Assembly (NCBI GenBank): GCA_029817715.1
Contig: JARUPY010000290.1
Coordinates: 2,914,001 to 2,978,000, forward strand
Source of the DNA: Melastoma dodecandrum
Taxonomy: Eukaryota; Streptophyta; Magnoliopsida; Myrtales; Melastomataceae
Length of the DNA: 64,000 bases
Reading direction: 5' to 3'
The notes beneath the pieces are model-generated. The model worked only from the letters and a program-made list of their open reading frames with translations, searched no databases and was not told the DNA's origin. The number at the start of each line of letters is the position of its first letter. The stretch's first letter is position 1. The position numbers and the translations under genes are program-made. Below are positions 11,646 to 22,100 of this stretch, piece by piece.

Positions 11646-14600
11646 TGTACGCGCGCCCTCCGGCCTAGCACGCGCGCTGCGGTTCCGGCGACACGAGTAT
11701 CCGGGCCCGCTCCCCGAGGCCCAATCCGGTCGGCGTCGCGACTCGAGCGTCGGACGCTGCGGAAGGGCATCGGGTTGAATCATCCCTTGGTTCCCGAGCG
11801 GATCTGCGGGGCGTTTCGCCGACCGTCTCCAGTCCTTGAAGGCGACGGGCGAAAAGCTGCGTTAAGACCTCGCTTGGGAAATTCCGGGAGGATCCAGGAA
11901 GCGGCTCGTATTGCCGTCACCCATCCAAAATGGCTCCGTTTGTAAAATGTGTTGTTGTTTAACCTAGGTAAACTATTACGGAGTCGCCACCGACTTTTTA
12001 TTTTAAAACTGTTAAGTCGGAAAAACAGCTTGTTCGGGGATTTCTACTTACTAGTCTTTACACTCTAAACATGCGAAGAGGTGGCGTTTACTCCAAAAGA
12101 GTTTGGCTTTTGATTAACGGGCGTTGGACCCGATCCGGGCATGACTCCGGACTCATGTCACTGTTTTACGGGCGTTGGACCCGATTCGAGCCTTTTGGGC
12201 TCGAACTCATGTGTATTTAGCAAATAGCATGCGACGATAAACCTACGGGCCTAAAGCATGCGAACAACCACAACCAATTATCGAGATCAAAGAGAGCGGA
12301 AAAGGGCGGTGATCGTGAGCCTATGCACTTGGGCTCACGACCCGTTACATGTGGAAATAAAGAAAGGACGGGAAGCCCGCACTTCCCTCATGTACCTGAG
12401 ATAACGGTTGATGCCGCTTCTCTCTGAACCAACGGTTTTTCAGGCCGCGGTAGATCCAACCCGCGCGGTTTGTTACACGCGCCTTCAAGCTTTCTATCTT
12501 TGAAATATCGCTTTGTCGAAATTCCATGAAGCTCGGTTGATTTTTTTCATGCAAAATTAAAACACCACATAGAAGACGATATATTCAGAAAATTCCAAAA
12601 AATATATATAGAATATCTGGAATTAACTGGTGAGTAAGAATGATTACTCACCGGGCGTTGTGTGGCCCGTTGATGTTGATCCTTCGTGATGTCGAAAGAT
12701 GACGTCTGGGGCGTTGTATAGCCCGTTGATGTGGATCTTCCGTGATGTCGGAAGATGGATGTCTGGAGCGTTTGTGTGGCCCGTTGATATCAATCCTCCG
12801 ATATGTCAGAAGATGTATCCTTGATTGTCGAATCGCTTTGAAGAGGTGGAGCCGATTTTTTTCCGATGCTTCGAGAAAATCCACGTTTCTCGTCATATTT
12901 TCATGCAAACAAACGACAACAAAATAAGAGGGGTAGTCAAACTCGTAACGTGAATTCAACTAAAAGAACGTAAGGCATGCCTTACCGCGAACGTAAATAG
13001 TTCTGTTCTAATTCTCTCAAATACATGTCGAAATATTATGTCATCGTAAAAAAAGTATACTAATAAGCAATCATCTATTAAAAGAAATAACGATTATAAA
13101 CAATTAAAAGACATTTTAAAGCTTCGAGATAAAAAGATTAACATACAACTAATATTCGAATGGCAAATAATCCCAATGACAATAAATTGAAACGCAGTCA
13201 CAGGATCACGAAATAAGTGGGAGCAACTGGCCGTAGTAATGCAATAACATTATTGTTACTATCATTATTACTATTATTATTGAGGCCATGTTAAAGTGGG
13301 AATCAGATTAACGAAGGAAACTTTATCATTACCTTTATGTGGGGATGGGACCCTCCTTTCTCCCTTTTGACAAAATGGAAGACACGCTGATTTCAAAATG
13401 CCTTTACCTCACACACGCCTTCCCCGATCTCCAACTTTCTTTTGGGTTTGTGGCACCCCGACGTCGACCTCGAAAGGGGGCTTGGTGGGATCATCCTTTG
13501 CCCGTGGAGATCGAGGCTTCTCTCCAGAAAGAGGTGAGGCCACATAGGCCCGAATCGGCGAGTGAAGAAGGGAGGAACCACCTTGGGGTGCTTGTTGGGG
13601 TTGGACAACAAAACGGGGACTCTAGATGCCGTCGCGGTGAGTCAACCACTGGAGTTGCTGAGGCCGAATCCGTGTTGTTGATAGGGGGACCAGATTTGGG
13701 CGTGGGAGGAGCTGTTCGGGGCGGATCCGGATCCAAGGTGGTCAAGAGCGTCAAGCGGAGGTCGGGGGTCCGAGATGGTGGCCGCTGGAGACGTCGGGTG
13801 GGAGCTGTTTAAGTCTGCCACCATGAAGCTCGGGGACGTCGGGGAGAGGTTGCTGGACGTAGGTGAACCCGAGGTGGCTGGATGCGTCACAATGGGACTG
13901 TCACCGGAAATGAGGAGGGCTGAAGAAGGCCGGCTTGATGGAGCACCGAGGGGGGTGGCTGGCCATCGTTATTGCCATCGCTCCTGGGGAGACCGCCGGG
14001 AAGGAAGGGAGGAGAGCCGTCGCTGGGCCTTGGCTGCCGCTGATTCTGAAGACGACGGTGAGGACGGGTTGCCGCTGTGCTGGGTCCGGGAGCCCGCCAT
14101 CGCGAGACGCCAGGAAGATAGGGGTTGACGTAGGTTCGCTAGAGAAAGTGGGGGCTCCGTCGTGGGCTGGATGTCGCCGGGGATGAAGCAGGAAGGCTGT
14201 GCCGGAGAAAAAGTGGGTCATCGCTGCTGGTTCTAGGCGCCGAGGAGAGGTGGATGCCGAGGCTAATCCTAGAGCGCCGGGGAGGACGTGGCTGATGGAG
14301 AACGCCGCTGCAAGGCTGTTGGTTGAGAGTAGCTGTCGCTGTTGGCTCTGCAGGCGCCGGGAGTGGTGGAGTTGCCACCATTGGTCATGGGTCTGACCTG
14401 AGGACGGGGAGATTGGGTCGTCGTGGAACGTTGATGCAACCAGGTGGGGCTTCCGTCGCGGCTGGAGCTGAAACGGCTAGATGAGTTACTGTGGGGCTGT
14501 CATCGGTCGAGGAGGACTGGAGTGGGGAGCCGCCTTGGGGCTGTGACGTGGTGTCCAGGTGTGGGTGGCTTCGCCGGGTCTGGGCTCAGACAAACAGGAT

Positions 14601-15211
14601 GCTGGACTGGGGACTTGGTGGCGCCGGGAAGGGAGATTCTTCGCTGCCAGCTTCAGGGAGACAGGGAGAGTGAGTTTGGTCGCCGATATTGAAGTCGTCG
14701 GGGGAACGAAGTTGGCCGTGTCTGTCATCCTGAGTGGTGTTGACGATTTTTTATTTTTTTTGGCAGCTTTGGTGCCAAAGGTTGAGATCCCCCCGTATTT
14801 TTCAGGAGAAGAGGTCTTAATAAAGACAGGAGACTAGCTTTGGCTCCGCCCCCGTTGTCTTCTTGGAGGTACCCCATCGGAAGAAGCATAAGGGTTCTTA
14901 TTTTCTTTTTTTTTTTAGTCCCGAGAAGATTATTTTTGTCAGAAGTCGGCATCAGTTCTTTTATGGGTTCCTTTTTAGGGGGGTAGGCACCATCATTTTT
15001 CTTGTTAAAGTGAAGAAACGATTCGGCTGAGAATCGGGCGTTCTACTTCCTTTCGGCGCTTGATGTTGGTCCTAAAAGGCTTTCGAGCGATCGGTATTGG
15101 GGTGGAGCAACAGCACTCCCAAATGATCGACTTCGAAAAGAGTAAAACTTTGATGATGCCCCCCCCTCTTTTTTGGGGATGTTGTTCGCCTCCGCAATTT
15201 GAGGATCAACA
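11646..15211 (-). repeat. 5' LTR of the retrotransposon (minus orientation)
   Basis: A 3566-bp LTR matching 2394-5980 along its whole length. Differences are scattered substitutions, concentrated in the terminal few hundred bases, plus small indels in poly-T and poly-C tracts. It contains an AT-rich part (about 12560-13330) and a GC-rich block (about 13339-14731). A TATATATA run near 12601-12610 could serve as a minus-strand core promoter. All open frames inside are duplicated in the other LTR and none resembles a known protein. Confidence 0.93.
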
Positions 15212-15513
15212 CCCATCCGAAAAGCGGATTGTGGAACCGCTCGAGGGGTCTTTGCTATCATAGTTGCTGAAGGAATGATCTTTGATGTCTGTTGGTGGGC
15301 TTTGCTACCAAGGTGCTGTAGTGGTGAAATTCAAAGATATAAGCAAACAGAATGAACAAACTTTGAAGTTGGGTCCAAATGTCTTGCTCTGATTCTTGCA
15401 CATGATCATGTTGGTGTGACTGACTGCACATGCCTAATGATTTTCAAATTCACCATCTAAAACTTAGTAATGATGATCTAATTGTCCACCTGATTCCAGT
15501 TTTTCTTATGCAG

Positions 15514-16190
15514 GGCAACATGATCTTGTGAAAAATGAAAAGACCAGCCCGGAGTTTGAAGGAACTATGGTCGTTCTAAACAACCAACAGCAAACTGCAA
15601 CAAATGATATATCCGTGATGGGGCTGTCTTTGCTGTTCCAACGAACCGTGCCTATATGGGAAACTGTGGAGCCACTGGAGATATTTCGGAAGTTTCCCCA
15701 ACAACCCCACTTCCTTTAGTGAACGCAAAAGAGAGATTGCGTGAAGGGTTGGCCATTGCTAAGATGGTAACATTTGCCAGCACTGCAGAGAGCGCCATCA
15801 AGTTGTCAATTGACGATGACACGAGCACCTTTGTGGATTGTTTAGAAGCCCTCGAAACACTGGAGTCATACGGGTTCGAAGCCGAAACCCTGAAGTGTCG
15901 CCTTAATAAGATCATTCGACTGAATGAGATACAGCGGAAGGTGGACGAGGAGAAGAACGAGCAGAAAGGCAAGGTATCGGAGCTCAAGCACGAGATTGTC
16001 GAGGTGAAAGAAGAAATTCACAAGTCTGACGAGTAAGATCAAATTATATCAAGACAAGCTCAAGCTGGCATTGCTGAAGGAGGAGGAAAAGAGCCTCGAG
16101 GTTTTGGCCTTGGAGACTAGACTGGACGTGCTGGACCTGGCGATTCGACACACCCCATCCGAATTCGAGGTCGCGGAGGGCGGTCTGTGA
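15514..16190 (+). pseudogene. DUF724-type gene, 3' part, with two frameshifts
   Basis: A coding block begins after a CAG acceptor at 15511-15513. It reads QHDLVKNEKTSPEFEG, then SVMGLSLLFQRTVPIWETVE and EIFRKFPQQPHF, the pattern of the conserved C-terminal DUF724 domain. The frame then stops at 15717-15719, but an overlapping frame continues the same domain as PLVNAKERLREGLAIAKM, ALETLESYGFEAETL and a coiled coil (IQRKVDEEKNEQKGKVSELK). A second shift near 16030 is needed to reach SLTSKIKLYQDKLKLALL and the end EFEVAEGGL (stop 16188-16190). Together with 587-1721 this is one gene split by the retrotransposon. Two indels and the insertion make an intact product unlikely. Confidence 0.75.
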
Positions 16191-16221
16191 GCTCGTGCAC
16201 CCCTCTTTTGGTGTATCTTTA

Positions 16222-17225
16222 GTAGATAGTGGTATACAGTACACCTTCGACCTCGATATATGAGCCAGAATAAACAACTGCATTGTTGATGATAGCTCTC
16301 CTTAGGCCAATCCTCATTATAACATTAAAAATTTTACGTTATTGTGTTGGAGGTTGTGGACAGTTTCGTAATGCTAGAAGTTAAAAGGGGACAAGGAGGG
16401 CAAGAACAGGGAAACACTTAGTTCATCCCCCTTAAAACCGTGGTTTAGACATCATCGTCATGTTTGGCCATAATCTAACCAATAAAAAGACATCGACAAC
16501 CATGTGAATGACAACTAAGAAGTACACTTCAAGGTGAGTCAATTCATATGCACTTCGTTTCCAACCTTGAATTTTTCAAAAAAAAATTGACAGGAAAGCA
16601 ATTATATTTTATGAACATTCTCGATTTCATTTTATTTTACAAGAAAATTTATATATAATTCATCATGTTCATCACACGTACATTTATAATGCTCTTACTT
16701 TTACTGCAAGAAACTATTACGGCAAACCCTAAGACAAAAGAAAGATCATTACAATTCCCATTGCGACTGAACCTACGTTTATGCGAAGAATTTTTATTCC
16801 GACATATTGATCATTTAGTATTCGAATGATAATATTATTGATACTTTTCGGATCAGTTTATCATGGTGACATATATAAGACATATATTGTACTTCCTCTC
16901 TATCCTACGGATATATTGTTCGTTACCAATGTCATAGTTTGAAGACGATATATTTGGACCATCCTAAGTTTTAAGAAGTGATCTTTGATTGGGGGTTGCT
17001 TGATTAACCAATTTGGATAAATACAACTCGAATGTAGATAAGCTTATTGATGATTAAATTTTCAAAAATCATAGAATTGTATAATCAAAATGTATTTAAA
17101 ATGAATCATAAAAATTTATATACAATGTAAGAGATACATGATCCACTATCGTTTAATTGGCGAATAACATTAAATAATATGACTAGAAATATTTAGATTA
17201 AGTGATTCGTGGTATAAATATTAAA
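16222..17225. repeat. 1 kb dispersed repeat, copy 1 (copy 2 at 35353-36386)
   Basis: From GGTATACAGTACACCTTCGA onward this stretch matches 35353-36386 closely for about 1 kb, with scattered substitutions and small indels. It starts just after the DUF724 3' end. No protein is evident. It may be a transposon-like fragment or part of a segmental copy that took in the gene's 3' flank. Confidence 0.8.
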
Positions 17226-17643
17226 TCAATTTTTTTGAACTATGGGACATTACTCTTGCTAGAGGGAATATATTTAGTTTTCCGATAGAACTGGATAAGC
17301 CACTCTAGCAGTTGATTATCCCTTTAGTGGTTCTTTATGGGGGATTCCACAATCTTGGCATCCCACATGCCTTAAAGGGGTCGACTTAGATTGACGGTTA
17401 ACTTAGATTTCTCTTTTTCTTTCTTTGCACAAAGATAACAAACCTTTCATTTTTCAGACCAAGAGAACAGTGAGCAGCAAACTATAGTTCGAGTAAACAT
17501 GAGCAACCGAAACGAGAGAAAGCCGACTCAGTTTCAATATTTGCACATCCAGCTCTATATCCTATGACATCGTCGAAGGCTGGAAAAATCTCTAATGAAT
17601 TCCTGAGGCAGATTGAAGGATATTTTGCTTCACTCACGGGAGT
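17226..17643. other. Intergenic, nothing recognised
   Basis: AT-rich DNA with no coding frame of note. It separates the 1 kb dispersed repeat from the stop codon of the proline-rich ORF. Confidence 0.5.
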
Positions 17644-18072
17644 CTAATCATCCCGGTTCACCATCACGTTCATCTGAACGTTTGTGGCGGCTGGTCGCTT
17701 TGCTGCTGCGCGGTCCGCTGCTGCACGGTCCGCAGCTGCGCGCTCCTCCGCTTCTTTCTTCTTCTTCCAAAGCCACCATATAATAAACAAAGTTATTATT
17801 AATGCAATAGACATTAGCGGGCCTAACCATGTCCAGGATGATGGCGATGATGGGGGCAGTGAGAAGGGCAACGGAGGGACCGGTGGAAGTTGGAAAGATG
17901 TTGGTGGCAAAGGGGATGGAGGCGGCAGTGGGAAAGTTGTTGGCGGCAAAGGGGATGGTGGCGGCAAAGGGGATGGAGGTCGCGATAACAAGGTGGGAGG
18001 CGGCGGCGGCAAGGTAGTCTACCCCTGCGGGGGAGGAGGCGGAGAGATCGCCGAAGCCACTGATACAAACAT
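17644..18072 (-). pseudogene. Proline-rich single-pass membrane protein gene with in-frame stop
   Basis: On the minus strand an ATG at 18070-18072 opens MFVSVASAIS (short signal-peptide-like start), then a run of five prolines, and meets TAG at 18019-18021. The same frame then continues as a proline-rich region (PLPPPSPLPP-type repeats), a clear membrane helix (MSIALIITLFIIWWLW), a basic KKKK cluster and an Ala/Arg/Asp-rich repeat tail (AAADRAAADRAAAKRP) ending at 17644. The continuity of frame and domain logic across the TAG suggests one nonsense mutation, though a start downstream of the TAG or unannotated splicing is possible. The layout resembles the extracellular, membrane and juxtamembrane part of PERK/extensin-like proteins, but no kinase domain follows and no family is assigned. 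Confidence 0.5.
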
Positions 18073-18129
18073 GATGAGAAACACCAATCATGTAATCAAC
18101 CAAAAAGACGTCACTCAATTGCCATGAAA

Positions 18130-18600
18130 CCTAATACTTTGTCATCTAATGAATGAAATAAGGCGACATGAAAAAGATAAATATCAGTTGAGATAAAAAG
18201 CTTTGGAAAAGATTTATCATTTTTTTTCTATTTGTTAGTAAATAGGCTCGTTTTTTTTACACGTAGAAAATTTTTAACTTTTTACTTGCTAGGACTACAC
18301 GACTTTTAATGATTTGTTTTTTATTTTACTTTTGGGAAAGTCGTCTTGTTTATTTTTTTATCACTGGGTAGCATAACCATCAAATCTTGGAATTATACCT
18401 TTAAAATTGGCATTATCAACTACATAATTGCACGTGTATTACTTTGAAAAAACAACAAACAAAAACATTAATATCTTTTTCTAAAAGAAATAAATACCTG
18501 CAAGCACTCCACCTCAATGAAAGAACTCTATCTTAACAACTACACAGAACAAATTAGCTCGATTAGAACAGGTCCAATGATGGCAACCAACAGTGGTATC
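18130..18600. other. Intergenic, ends in a TGGTATCAGA motif
   Basis: AT-rich, no gene. It ends at 18594-18603 with TGGTATCAGA, the start of the usual initiator-Met primer binding site of plant copia elements, exactly where similarity to the ATR3 locus begins. Confidence 0.5.
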
Positions 18601-20157
18601 AGAATATGATGAACACAATAAAGTTTTACTTGACAATAACAAAGCATAACCAAACAAGGATGTTATTAAAGTTAATTAGCAAAAACAGCTCAGATAAATT
18701 TGTGGCTTGTTAAAAAATTGCTTGAATTGATTAATTATGAAATGTAAAAATCAATAATATCTATAGAGAGAATTTTTGAATTTCGTCATTCAGGGTAATT
18801 GAAAGTTGTTTACAAATTCATGAAATGCCTGATTACAAATTTATCATTTACCAATGTTTTCTTTTCCCGTTGGATATATATGAAGCGAAGATGCATGAAG
18901 AGAAAAGAAAGCCAAGAATAGAATCGGAAAAGATCGTGAAACAAATGTCTCGGAACCAGAAACTGATGACCACGTCATACCCTGAAGGATGTTGATCATC
19001 GCCCAAGCCTCTTTCAATTACAGCCATTGCACCAAGGTTGTAAAGTCTTTTGTCCAGCTTTTTTGCCACAAACTGGAGAAAGTTTTCCATATAAAAGAGA
19101 TATAAATTACAGTCGCATTAACTGATACAACAGTATAGTGAAGCCTCGATCATGTGAGAAAGGAACCATAGTCATATTTATACAATAAACTAAGGAGTCG
19201 GTAAATTAAAACAAATATGATGATAAGTCAAACAAGGATAACATTATATTGCATCATCTCAGATGCATAGACGAGGCCTCCTATACATCACCAAGTCCAA
19301 CATGTGGTCTAATGTGAAAAAGAAACCCCGACAAAGCGATACACCTTATATATGGCGAACAATTCCAACAAGGAAACCATCCATGACAATCCATTCCACT
19401 CAAACACGATCCAGAATATACAAACCATAACTGCACCCATCGAAATCAACATGAGAGGCGGGGTAAGGAACAATGAAACTCACATTGTATTTCTGATAAC
19501 AAGAATCCAAAAAAAGCATAATGAAGACCGTCGAGCCAACTCGGACTTAAATACCTTTGCAGAAGGAACCTCCAGAACACATCATCAAGGAAAACAGCAG
19601 GGTCAACGACCGTACAGAGGAAGTGAACAACCGTAATTACAAGCTCCTCATGATCCAACCTTCACGGAATCAGGCGTATCTCCCTGACCAGTCGTGGAAA
19701 CAACGAATATCACAATGTCTTCGCATGGCAACAAATTCTGTAAAAACAAACAGGAGCACGCATCCGAACTCATTTTCTTTGCTTCAAACAACACCCAATA
19801 GGGGGAGCAAAGTGGAACCCCCACAACTCACCGCATCGTATTGGTCGAAGGAGAAGAGAACGGCTTTGCAGCCACGGCGTTCAGATTCTCGGGATATACG
19901 CTCGGCAGCATCCAAGGCATTGCCAGTCTGCGTGGCGTAGAGGATCGAAAGCTTCCTCATCTCACCTTCCTTCGACATCCGCAAATTTCTGGTGATCAGA
20001 CATGCAACAGTTTTCTATGTGGAAGCGAAAATTTTTAAAAAAGTCTTACATTCTCCTCCCGTCCGACCAAGGCGTTAGACCTCGTAGTCACCGCCACCTC
20101 CACAGGTTTCTTGACGTCATCGAAGAAGAAGAAGAAGAAGAAGAGACAGTACAAATA
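18601..20157 (-). pseudogene. Partial ATR3/TAH18 copy (exons 1-4), same orientation as parent
   Basis: Matches 50824-52461. Minus-strand coding blocks: SKEGEMRKLSILYATQTGNA (flavodoxin FMN loop) near 19970-19830, a block with STTGQGDTPDS-type sequence near 19740-19660, FWRFLLQRYLSPSWLDGLHY near 19570-19490, and FVAKKLDKRLYNLGAM with GLGDDQHPSG near 19075-18980. The third block carries the same 8-bp deletion as the parent copy at about 51745, so the frame is lost before FVAKK. Everything after exon 4 is missing. Family role: TAH18/ATR3 passes electrons from NADPH through FAD and FMN to the Dre2-type iron-sulfur protein in the cytosol; this fragment cannot do that. Confidence 0.85.
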
Positions 20158-20237
20158 TGGTCATTAGAACATCGAATCGAGACATATCCCATGAAAAGCA
20201 TCAAGAGCCAACATCCTCAACTGTACTAAAATGATTA

Positions 20238-20700
20238 GGCAAACTATCGGATTTTGGCCCCAATTATTGGCCCATCTTCATCTGTGTTCACAACTTTGTT
20301 TTTTTTTTATTTGTGGCCATAACTATGACTTCGTTTTATTTTGTGGCCTCGTCGTAACGTCGTTGCCTACGTTGACTAACGGCTGAAGGAGTGTGCGAAC
20401 GTGGCCATCCTGCGTGGCAATTTTAAAATAAAGTCATAGTTATGGCCATAAAGTTTGGGTCGCAGATGAAAATAGCCCGATAATTGGGGCCAAAATCCGA
20501 TATTTTGTCTTTTTTCTAAAAGATAGGATGGCCACGTTTGTTGCCACGAGTTCAGCCGTTAGTCCACATAGGTAACGGCGTTACGACGCGGCCACAAAAT
20601 AAATCCATATCATAGTTATGGTCATAAATAAAAAAAAAATAAAGTTGTGGCCGCATATGAAAATAGCCTGATAATTGATGCCAAAATCCGATATTTTGCC
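20238..20700. mobile_element. MULE-type MITE with 9-bp target duplication
   Basis: The paralogous site near 53620-53650 lacks this 463-bp stretch, giving a clean empty site. The insert is flanked by AAATGATTA at 20229-20237 and 20701-20709, which occurs once at the empty site. Ends are inverted repeats starting GGCAAA and sharing TATCGGATTTTGG. A further terminal copy (CCAAAATCCGATATTTTGTC) lies near 20490-20509, so the insert looks like one complete unit of about 270 bp followed by a partial second unit. A 9-bp duplication and long terminal inverted repeats fit Mutator-like elements. No transposase is encoded. Confidence 0.85.
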
Positions 20701-21044
20701 AAATGATTATCCATCTTCTTTTTTGGGTTGGACACCGTACACGTGTGTTGGACTAGGGATAAGAAGCACATAATTGGCATAATTGAGGGAGTAATCACCA
20801 CATCGTACACGTGAGACTCAAGTGACTACCCAATCCCAACGGGGGACTATCCAACTTCATCCACTCAAATTCCACCACGTGTTCGGACCATTGACCCAGT
20901 GAGTGAGGCCTCCATTGGGCTACTGCCGGTGGCGGACTCCACTGGAGAAGAATCCAGCGACCTTCTCCTTCGTGTCTAAAGCAGGTAGTAGTTGGCCAGG
21001 TATGAAATAACGAAGCGAAGACTGTCCCTGACATTAGGAGAGCC

Positions 21045-21643
21045 ATGGGCGAGAGGGTGGAGATCAGGGATGAGAAGCCTGGGTTGCTAACGAAGCTGCT
21101 CCTCAACGTATCCATCCAGGGGAGCGTAGGAGCCGTGCACTTTGTGATGAGACCGGTGTCGACCGTTGGAGACTTGATCGCCGCCGCCGTTGGGCAGTAC
21201 GTCAAGGAAGGGCGCCGGCTGATGGTCCCGGGTAAGGATTCGGTGTTGTTCGACCTCCACTACTCGCAGTTCAGCCTAGAAAGTAAGCACCCGTGATTAA
21301 TCCCCTCCCTGTCATCCCATGAATTTTGAAAAGAAATGATTCCTGACGATCCCTGGGGAGCTAACTCAGGTGTCCGATCGATCAATCAGGTCTCAACAGG
21401 GGCGAGAAGTTGCTGAACTTGGGTTCGAGGAACTTCTTCCTCTGCCATGGTCGGAAGACGGGCGGCTGCATAGACACGAGAGTACCACACGGGAATCGCG
21501 CTACTGATCCGACATCATCGTGCTCGAACGAGGTGGAAAAGGCGGGATTCAACTGGCTAAAGTTCATGGATCCCTTTGCTGCAATAGGAAGGAATTATGA
21601 TTCTTTTTCTTCACACAGTTGTGATGTTTTGCCCAAGGTTTGA
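21045..21643 (+). CDS. DUF7054 (At4g22758-like) protein, copy 1
   Basis: Two exons, 21045-21282 and 21390-21643, with GTAAGC donor and CAG acceptor; joined they give 163 codons and a stop. The start MGERVEIRDEKPGLLTKLLL is followed by SIQGSVGAVHFVMRP, TVGDLIAAAVGQYVKEGRR and DLHYSQFSLES across the splice into LNRGEKLLNLGSRNFFLC, the signature of the ubiquitin-like DUF7054 domain of uncharacterised plant proteins. The Cys/Ser-rich tail ends in DVLPKV. It is shorter than the roughly 200-250 residues I remember for family members, lacking their basic N-terminal leader. The frame is intact although it sits in a duplicated, rearranged segment. Function unknown. Confidence 0.8.
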
Positions 21644-22100
21644 TTGGTGCAGGAATTGTCCCGTTTCTCGCACTTTTGCAAAATGTCCGATTTGTTAATA
21701 AGGAAATCGTACGATGTGATTTGTCGTGTGTTATATGTGTTGTTTAGTCCTAAAGTATGATGATGGAGACGACGATTTAAGTGAAGAAAAAAAAAGCATT
21801 GCATTGGTTTTGTGAATGCATTCTGGCCCACACTAAAAGCCCAAATAGTCCCACCATTGGCCCAACCGACGCCCTCCGCGACCATATTTGTACCGTCTCG
21901 TCTTCTTCTTCTTCTTCTTAAGTGGTGCCTTAGGAACATACATACCGTTGAAGTTGGTGGAGTAGTCGGGGGCCGATGAAGTCAAGAAACCTGTGGTGGT
22001 GGCGGTGACTACGAGGTCTAATGCCTTGGTCGGACGGGAGGAGAATGTAAGACTTTTTTTCAAAAAAAAAAAAGTATGTCATTTTCGCTGTTTGTTTGTA
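21644..22100. other. Flank between the DUF7054 copy and the ATR3 fragment
   Basis: Non-coding sequence matching the reverse complement of about 52290-52690, including a short TTC repeat near 21902 and a poly-A tract near 22061. ATR3 exon 1, expected after this flank, has been deleted. Confidence 0.6.

Larger units (their letters stand above)
2394..15211 (-). mobile_element. 12.8 kb non-autonomous LTR retrotransposon (Tat/Ogre-like signals)
   Basis: Two near-identical direct repeats of about 3.6 kb (2394-5980 and 11646-15211) begin with TG and end with CA, and the whole element is flanked by a perfect 5-bp duplication, CCCAT at 2389-2393 and 15212-15216. Orientation is minus: the primer binding site lies beside the right LTR (11621-11638) and a purine tract beside the left LTR (5981-5995, read on the minus strand). 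The 5665-bp interior shows no gag, protease, reverse transcriptase, RNase H or integrase in any frame; it holds diverged tandem repeats and one Gln/Ser-rich ORF. This matches a LARD-like element that would depend on another element's proteins. Close LTR identity indicates a fairly recent insertion. Confidence 0.93.

Noticed and set aside
17648..18118. 156-codon minus ORF opening with MSDVFLVDYM
   Set aside because: It is longer than the proline-rich frame, but the membrane helix, basic cluster and repeat tail make sense only in the other frame.
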